From Cladopsammia gracilis (taxonomy: Eukaryota; Cnidaria; Anthozoa; Scleractinia; Dendrophylliidae): a stretch of 64,000 bases of DNA. Position numbers and translations under genes: made by a program. The DNA is taken from contig JAJGOT010000003.1 in the NCBI GenBank assembly GCA_022457155.1, positions 1,821,001 to 1,885,000 of the forward strand, written 5' to 3'. Shown here one piece after another: positions 59,191 to 64,000 of the stretch. Under the pieces are notes generated by a model. The model was not told the DNA's origin and ran no database searches. It worked only from the letters and a program-made list of their open reading frames with translations. The number at the start of each line of letters is the position of its first letter. Within the stretch, counting starts at the first letter, position 1.

Positions 59191-61004
59191 TTATCTCATC
59201 CAGGCAAGAAAGCCTGCTAAAGCAAGCGCACCCACACCAATGAGCGCCTTGTTTACGTGATGCGGCTCGATCTTAGTCTCTTGTGTTGGGGCTGGTGTTG
59301 TGACTGGTTCTGGTGATGGTGTGGCCTTTGGTTTGGGCGCGATGCCCTGTGCCTGTGTCGCCTGTTTGTGAATCGGGTTCGATGGGTGACTGTTTGGTGG
59401 ATTAATCTTTGTCGGACCACCGTCCATGGGGCGAAGGGAGGCTTTTTTGTGGCAAGATTGACATCATTGTTAACACCAAGCTTCATCCCTTGCGTTGCCT
59501 GCATAAGATTGTTATTGTACCCCACCACGCTCTCTGTGTTGATAACCATGCGTGACGGCATCAGCCAGCTCCCAGGGGCCACTACAAAGTTTAGCCACAC
59601 TTTCGTTGCTTGGATGGCCTGCTGATAATGCTGTACGCTCTTAGATATGTCGTTCAGTCTTATGGCGTCCTCTAAGAGTGTGAGGAATACTCTCTGCGTT
59701 TCGAATGCTCGGCCTCCACTCCCAAGAATGCTGCTGCGAGTGTTTGCTTGTGCACCCAGAATGCAATACACAAAGGCCTCGATTGATTGGTTCATACGCG
59801 CGAGCCCTGGCTGTGTTAACCCTTGTGTGTAATTCGGCACAAAGTGCTCGAACTGACTAACCGCACCTTGGTCGTTACGAACGAAGTATATGCCGTTTGC
59901 GCGATAGTTTGGGTCTTTTCTGTCTGTGACGCGCTCGTCATCAAACAGGGCTAGATCGGGATTAGGATAGTTGTAAGTAGTAGAACTGGGCCCATCATAT
60001 ACAACCCAAATGTACACATTGCCAAGGCCGTGATTTTTGCCGTATGTGAAACGGAAGTCAGAATTGGGGTCTACACCGAACTTTTGGCAAATCCTCTTGT
60101 ATGCGTCGATGTTGAACTTGTTGTCTTTCTGGTTGAATGTAGGGTCGTCTGGCAAAGCACTCACGCTCTGTTCCCCACCCAGCTTGTAGAGTATTCGTCT
60201 TGTTGTGAAATAGACGTGAAACCTGTAAAATGACCGTAGCTGTGGGGTTAGGGAGAGAGTAGAGTTCTTATCAAACAGAAGGTCACGTGAGATCCCGCAG
60301 CCGGTTGTTGCACACCACAAGGCGAAGTTCAGTTGTTGTGGCCAGAAACTCATATGCAGACCGCCGAGCCACTTTCTCCCGTATTTCGCGGTTGTGAACG
60401 TAATCTGTGTGTCTCTGAAAATGTTTCTGTATTTCGTTGTGAAATAATCAGTTGGTGTGACATAGATCTTTTGCGCTTCGTCGTTCAAGACAGAGCCAAT
60501 CATCATGTCTTTGTCGATTGAGGAGGAGAATTCAACAGCAGGGATTGGCTTTTGTGTGTTTCGGTTTAACGTCAACTGATAGGGGAAACCGCCAATATAC
60601 TCTAAACCGAGGGCGTCTTTCAGGGCTTGTGTCCAATTCTTGTGTGGTATGTCTGAGGGCATAGCCCAGGAGCCTTGCCCCTCTGGGAAAAGCACTACTG
60701 CTGAGGCTTTGTGCTTTTCGTCGAAAGAAACTTCTGTTGTAAATCTTGACATATCAGCGTGCGGGAAACGCCATTTGAAGTCTGAGATTGCCTTCGCTTT
60801 GGCGGCTGTAGAGAGTTTTGCAGCCTCCGGAGAACTCATCCAAGCCAGTTGCGGGTTTACTGTGGGTTGTGTTGTTATAGGATGTTGATAGAGGGGATTT
60901 TGGGGACGAGGAAAAAACGGGGGCGGAGGTCCGTAATCGTGACCGCCAATGTTCAGACCGAGATTTGAACCAGGATTAAATCCACCAGGGCGTCTGCCAA
61001 ACAT
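59191..61004 (-). pseudogene. Large C-terminally anchored protein, frameshifted near the end
   Basis: Start ATG 61004. About 525 residues match 15508-17346 closely; a shift at a T-run near 59447 moves the Pro-rich linker and membrane anchor (KALIGVGALALAGFLAWM) into another frame that ends at 59191. It lacks the GRYISKK insert near residue 45 of its homologue. Confidence 0.7.
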
Positions 61005-61036
61005 GATTATATAAATATAATTTAAATATATACACA
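61005..61036. promoter_or_regulatory. Divergent promoter
   Basis: 32 bases, attatataaatataatttaa then atatatacaca, between divergent ATGs. Counterpart of 15461-15507. Confidence 0.65.
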
Positions 61037-61708
61037 ATGGTTGTGTTAACAATCGTCGCACCTTCGAATCCTCACACCATCTACTTCGATCACCCGCTTC
61101 AGAAACCGAGTTACATAAGACTTGTCTCTTGTTCTTTTTACAACTCGTGGCATAATTTGAAAGAAAATGCAACTATTTCAACAACAATAAATGGCTCCAA
61201 TGGATCAACTCCAACCGTGACATTACTTCAAGGGCATTACACCATTGATAGTCTAGCGAAAGAATTTAACGACTTAGCCACCGCACATAGAATAAAATTT
61301 CAATTATCAACTACTACAAATAAACCAGTCGGCTCGATGGTCATTCACAATGGAAGTAAAGTAAAGTTTAGTGACAATCTGGCAAATTTACTTGGCATAA
61401 GAGCTGTATTGTTTCTAGTAACATACGTCAAAAGATTAACATCACCAAGCACTTACTTTATCCACTGCGATCTGGTTGATAAAGAACAGAACCTGTTCAA
61501 CGGTAAGCCTTCGACTGTCTTGGCTAAATTTGATCTTCGAGGTGAGCCATATGAGAAAGTTTTCTATGAATCAACACAGCAGAACATCTTGCGTGACGTC
61601 TCGTCTGGTGGTTATGTAAATAGCATAACACTGTCTGTGAGGGATGAAAACAATGGCCTTTTTGACTTCAATAACATGCCGCTTGAATTTGAACTTGAGA
61701 TCAATTAA
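61037..61708 (+). CDS. Penton-like minor capsid protein candidate
   Basis: 223 residues, intact. Opening MVVLTIVAPSNPHTIYF and closing MPLEFELEIN as in 14786-15460. Residues about 37-130 differ (TTINGSNGSTPTVTLLQGHY versus an unrelated stretch), although both keep a G-H-Y followed by I/L-D-x-L, so the fold may be shared. Confidence 0.6.
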   Translation: MVVLTIVAPSNPHTIYFDHPLQKPSYIRLVSCSFYNSWHNLKENATISTTINGSNGSTPTVTLLQGHYTIDSLAKEFNDLATAHRIKFQLSTTTNKPVGSMVIHNGSKVKFSDNLANLLGIRAVLFLVTYVKRLTSPSTYFIHCDLVDKEQNLFNGKPSTVLAKFDLRGEPYEKVFYESTQQNILRDVSSGGYVNSITLSVRDENNGLFDFNNMPLEFELEIN

Positions 61709-61728
61709 AAAATATATATATACAAACG

Positions 61729-62403
61729 ATGAGCTCGGCTAACGTGTTGCCATCAGCTCCTGCATACCGCGAGACTCAATCACTTTACCCAGCCTTATCC
61801 AACGGTGAAGACTTCAGACTCAAGAAAATTTCTGACTTGCAAAAGGAACTTGAGTCGGAGGCTAATCATTACAGGCAAGTTGCTAAGAAATACAAGCGAA
61901 CACACACCATTGTTCACGGAACCGCAGTAAGTTTTGGTTTCATTTCTACAGGCTTGTCTTCAGCCACAATCGCCACAGCTCTGACCGGAGCCGGGCTCAT
62001 AGCCAGCCCCGTTATTGCCGGCGTGGCAGCTATGACAGGTTTTTCAGCGGCCAGCCTCACTATATTTAGCAGGCGGCTTGAGAGAAAAATTACTAAACAT
62101 GAAAAAATATACACACTCGCCCTTGCAAAACGAAACTCTGTCTTTGAGCTGGTTTCAAAGGCTCTAACTGACAAGCGTATCAGCGATTCAGAGTTCGCAA
62201 GCATCTTGCGTGAGCTTGAAAGATATCACGAAATGAAAAATGCGATACGCTCTGGTGAAACAAAAAACACCAAAGTAAACAAACAAATTCAAACTCCAGA
62301 TCTTGAAAAACCCAGAGGCGAGCTTCGCAAAGAAGTCAAAGCAGAATTTCAAAAAAAACTCAATCGTCTTACCGCTGTGTCCAAGTCAGATTTGAAAGAC
62401 TAA
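61729..62403 (+). CDS. Membrane protein with coiled-coil flanks
   Basis: 224 residues, intact homologue of 14079-14759, nearly identical through the helix and the two hydrophobic segments. The C-terminal charged tail diverges. Promoter AATATATATATACAAACG-ATG. Confidence 0.75.
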   Translation: MSSANVLPSAPAYRETQSLYPALSNGEDFRLKKISDLQKELESEANHYRQVAKKYKRTHTIVHGTAVSFGFISTGLSSATIATALTGAGLIASPVIAGVAAMTGFSAASLTIFSRRLERKITKHEKIYTLALAKRNSVFELVSKALTDKRISDSEFASILRELERYHEMKNAIRSGETKNTKVNKQIQTPDLEKPRGELRKEVKAEFQKKLNRLTAVSKSDLKD

Positions 62404-62436
62404 ATTCGGGTTTCTCGCTTTATCTAACAAAAGAAC

Positions 62437-62510
62437 GCAATTGTGTGACAAAGCGTGACACATGACGTGACATTGTGCGTGACTGTCACGCGTGACATTG
62501 CGTGACACAA
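62437..62510. repeat. GTCACG iteron cluster
   Basis: Same cluster as 13975-14040, inverted: repeated gcgtgaca and one gtcacgc. Spacing between repeats is preserved almost exactly. Confidence 0.75.
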
Positions 62511-62512
62511 TG

Positions 62513-62822
62513 AAAAGGGACAAAACCCTAGTCAGGGGGTGCTCTGGTGGCTGTTTCGTTTTGCCTAGCCTAGGCTAGGACTTAACTCCTGACAAAGGAG
62601 TTGTCATTTTCCCATTTAGCCTCTGGGAGCGAGGTTGAGTTCTCCTAGGAGATCTCTGTTCGAGCACCCCCCTGTATCAGTTGGGCCGGGGCTGGTTCAC
62701 AAGGGGGTCACTAACTGACGCAGCAACCCCACTACCCCTGGTCTGACATCGCATTAGCCGTAAGCAGGATTCAGTGGGGGCCAGCCACACCTCCCTGAGC
62801 TATACCGAATTACAGACTTAAT
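62513..62822 (-). ncRNA. Conserved structured RNA candidate, second copy
   Basis: About nine differences in 310 bases from 13658-13968. The long-range stem (GGGGGTGCTC/GAGCACCCCC), AACTCC/GGAGTT hairpin, palindrome, A box and terminal TTTT runs are all kept; loop bases change, for example tttgtcc to tttgtca. One change (G to T) breaks a pair in the ACCAGGGG stem, so conservation is not perfect. Confidence 0.55.
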
Positions 62823-62844
62823 ATAATATATGGTGCGAAAAGGT

Positions 62845-62852
62845 CTTTTATA
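62845..62852 (-). promoter_or_regulatory. TATA box of the RNA candidate
   Basis: TATAAAAG on the minus strand, same context (cgaatataaaagacct) and spacing as 13628-13635. Confidence 0.5.
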
Positions 62853-63011
62853 TTCGAGCCAATTGCCGTGCTTTCACATGTGGTAACTCATAAAGAACTA
62901 CGCATGCGCAAATATGGCCGAAAAGTTGTATTTTCTAAATATGGCCTTTACATAATGGATACCGGAAGTCACGAGATCACCAAATTGAAAAAACAATTAT
63001 AATGTTTAAGC

Positions 63012-63680
63012 ATGACAGACTTCACCGCACGGCTCAATGAACTTGACAAAGATCACAAATTTGCCATCCTTCGCTCGCTATACGGTGGCGATTATAGGAA
63101 AGAAATACACCGCTTGCGCCTGCCGGAAAAACTTTGTCATATCTACGAAGATATGGGGTTGGCAGAGATGGGGAAACAATATCTACAAGAACATTATAAC
63201 GACTTGCAGCGTGAACGTTGGGACCGAAGATTTCTGTCTTGTTATTCTTGCAGTGGCTCATTTTTGCGATCAAGCGATTCTTGTGAACTTTGTTGCAAAA
63301 AATGCGGTCGTGTGGAAGTGCTAGAGGATTATGCTCCGGCATATACAGATCAAAACATTTTTTACAAGCCAAGGCAAAGCCAGTCGGCGCGCTGTTATGC
63401 GTTTGGGTACCCTTTGAAACGGATTAACGAGAAGCTTGAATTTCTGCCTATGGAATTTACTATCGACCAAATTAATAACACGAAACGTATCTTCAAACTT
63501 ATAGAAGCTCGGCTTCCGAGAATCTCTTATACGTTTGTGATCTACAAAATCCTGGCCATTACAACGCCGCTTGAAGCCCCGCAACGAGTGCTTGTAAATT
63601 GCCTGAGACAACAGATGTCAAACAATATGATAATTAAAAACGAACATTTATGGGACAATGCTTTCAAAGATCTGGAGTAA
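63012..63680 (+). CDS. Zinc-ribbon protein, VLTF3-like candidate
   Basis: 222 residues, intact homologue of 12816-13469, with a 5-residue insertion (NEKLEFLPMEF region). Cys pairs CYSC and CKKC and the YKPRQSQSARCYAFGYPL block are kept. Upstream sequence is TATAATGTTTAAGC-ATG, again without the TATATA type. Confidence 0.5.
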   Translation: MTDFTARLNELDKDHKFAILRSLYGGDYRKEIHRLRLPEKLCHIYEDMGLAEMGKQYLQEHYNDLQRERWDRRFLSCYSCSGSFLRSSDSCELCCKKCGRVEVLEDYAPAYTDQNIFYKPRQSQSARCYAFGYPLKRINEKLEFLPMEFTIDQINNTKRIFKLIEARLPRISYTFVIYKILAITTPLEAPQRVLVNCLRQQMSNNMIIKNEHLWDNAFKDLE

Positions 63681-64000
63681 AAGTTGCCGCTTTCTCAATA
63701 AGAAAGGCTTCTAACATGGCACTGTCATCGCCGATGTTGTCTTCAAAAGTTTCACCAGGTAAGAGTTGTTTTTGTTTTGATAAATTTTCATGTATTTTTC
63801 TGCGAAGACTTACCAAGTTCTCGTGAAATCGTTCGACCTTCGGTTGAATACTGTTCAAGAATCCCTCGTGCTTGACAATTCTCTGTGACATTCAACAATT
63901 TCCATGCAAACAAAGCAACCGGCTTCGGCCCCTCATCTGGAGCAAGGAGAGCCTTTTTCATTCTGATGTAACGCAAAAACTCCTCGTTTTCATATTCTTT
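63664..64000 (-). pseudogene. YqaJ-type nuclease, 3' part, frameshifted, cut by window edge
   Basis: The C-terminal stretch GETFEDNIGDDSAMLEAFLIEKAATF matches 11726-12832. Upstream sequence continues to the window end in another frame (LLAPDEGPKPVALFAWKLLN), with the shift near 63845-63860. It overlaps the convergent 63012 gene by 17 bases as in Polinton-1. Confidence 0.8.

Larger units (their letters stand above)
48802..64000. mobile_element. Polinton-2, right end outside window
   Basis: Begins AGTAGTTGGTGGGG, sharing the first six bases with Polinton-1. It has the same gene order read from the polymerase end: polymerase, integrase (-), five small genes (-), ATPase (-), capsid (-), coiled-coil (+), anchored protein (-), penton-like (+), membrane protein (+), RNA candidate (-), VLTF3-like (+), nuclease (-). 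Stops interrupt polymerase, ATPase and capsid; frameshifts interrupt four more genes. The target duplication cannot be checked here. Confidence 0.95.

Overview
The window is eukaryotic genomic DNA, most likely from an anthozoan cnidarian and probably a stony coral. I infer this from intron-bearing and AT-rich host sequence, a tandem array of tRNA-like units of a kind I associate with coral genomes, a tRNA-headed SINE, and a crowd of Polinton/Maverick, BEL/Pao, LINE and Helitron-type elements. I recognise no intact host gene. Almost everything identifiable is mobile or virus-like DNA, much of it nested.

Layout. 1-6160: host sequence with an integrase-core pseudogene, a (TA)n-flanked palindrome and hammerhead-like motifs. 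6165-30557: a tRNA-like repeat array split by four insertions: a 1.3-kb inverted-repeat element with a RecQ-type fragment (6331-7672), a BEL/Pao LTR retrotransposon (8045-29508) which itself holds a 17.1-kb Polinton (Polinton-1, 11083-28173), and a SINE (30121-30421). 30558 to about 38900: a decayed third Polinton-like element (polymerase with SAP motif, HTH protein, fibre-like protein), cut by a CR1/L2-like LINE. 39500-46900: tandem repeats, a segmental duplication and an L1/Tx1-like LINE. 46906-48801: RPA-like gene and the end of a PIF1-type helicase (Helitron-like). From 48802 to the window end: Polinton-2, inserted in that helicase and running off the edge.

Polinton-1 and Polinton-2 are colinear but in opposite orientation. 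Both encode a B-family polymerase, a DDE integrase, a packaging ATPase, a probable double-jelly-roll major capsid protein, a penton-like protein, several small membrane proteins, a coiled-coil membrane protein, a large C-terminally anchored protein, a zinc-ribbon protein resembling VLTF3 late transcription factors, and a YqaJ-type nuclease. No adenain-type protease gene is visible. Almost every gene starts directly after a TATATA-type motif. Each has a conserved 310-base intergenic segment that folds well and ends in T-runs, a candidate structured RNA, beside a cluster of GTCACG repeats.

The most notable points are: (i) each Polinton end is a 180-211 bp palindrome whose apical loop is conserved although the arms differ; (ii) the two elements share closely related structural genes but have unrelated-looking polymerases and terminal arms, as if polymerase and termini had been exchanged together; (iii) the conserved RNA candidate and repeat cluster; (iv) a penton-like gene with near-identical ends and a replaced centre. 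Polinton-1 is nearly intact. Polinton-2 carries stop codons in polymerase, ATPase and capsid genes. Identities quoted are by eye.
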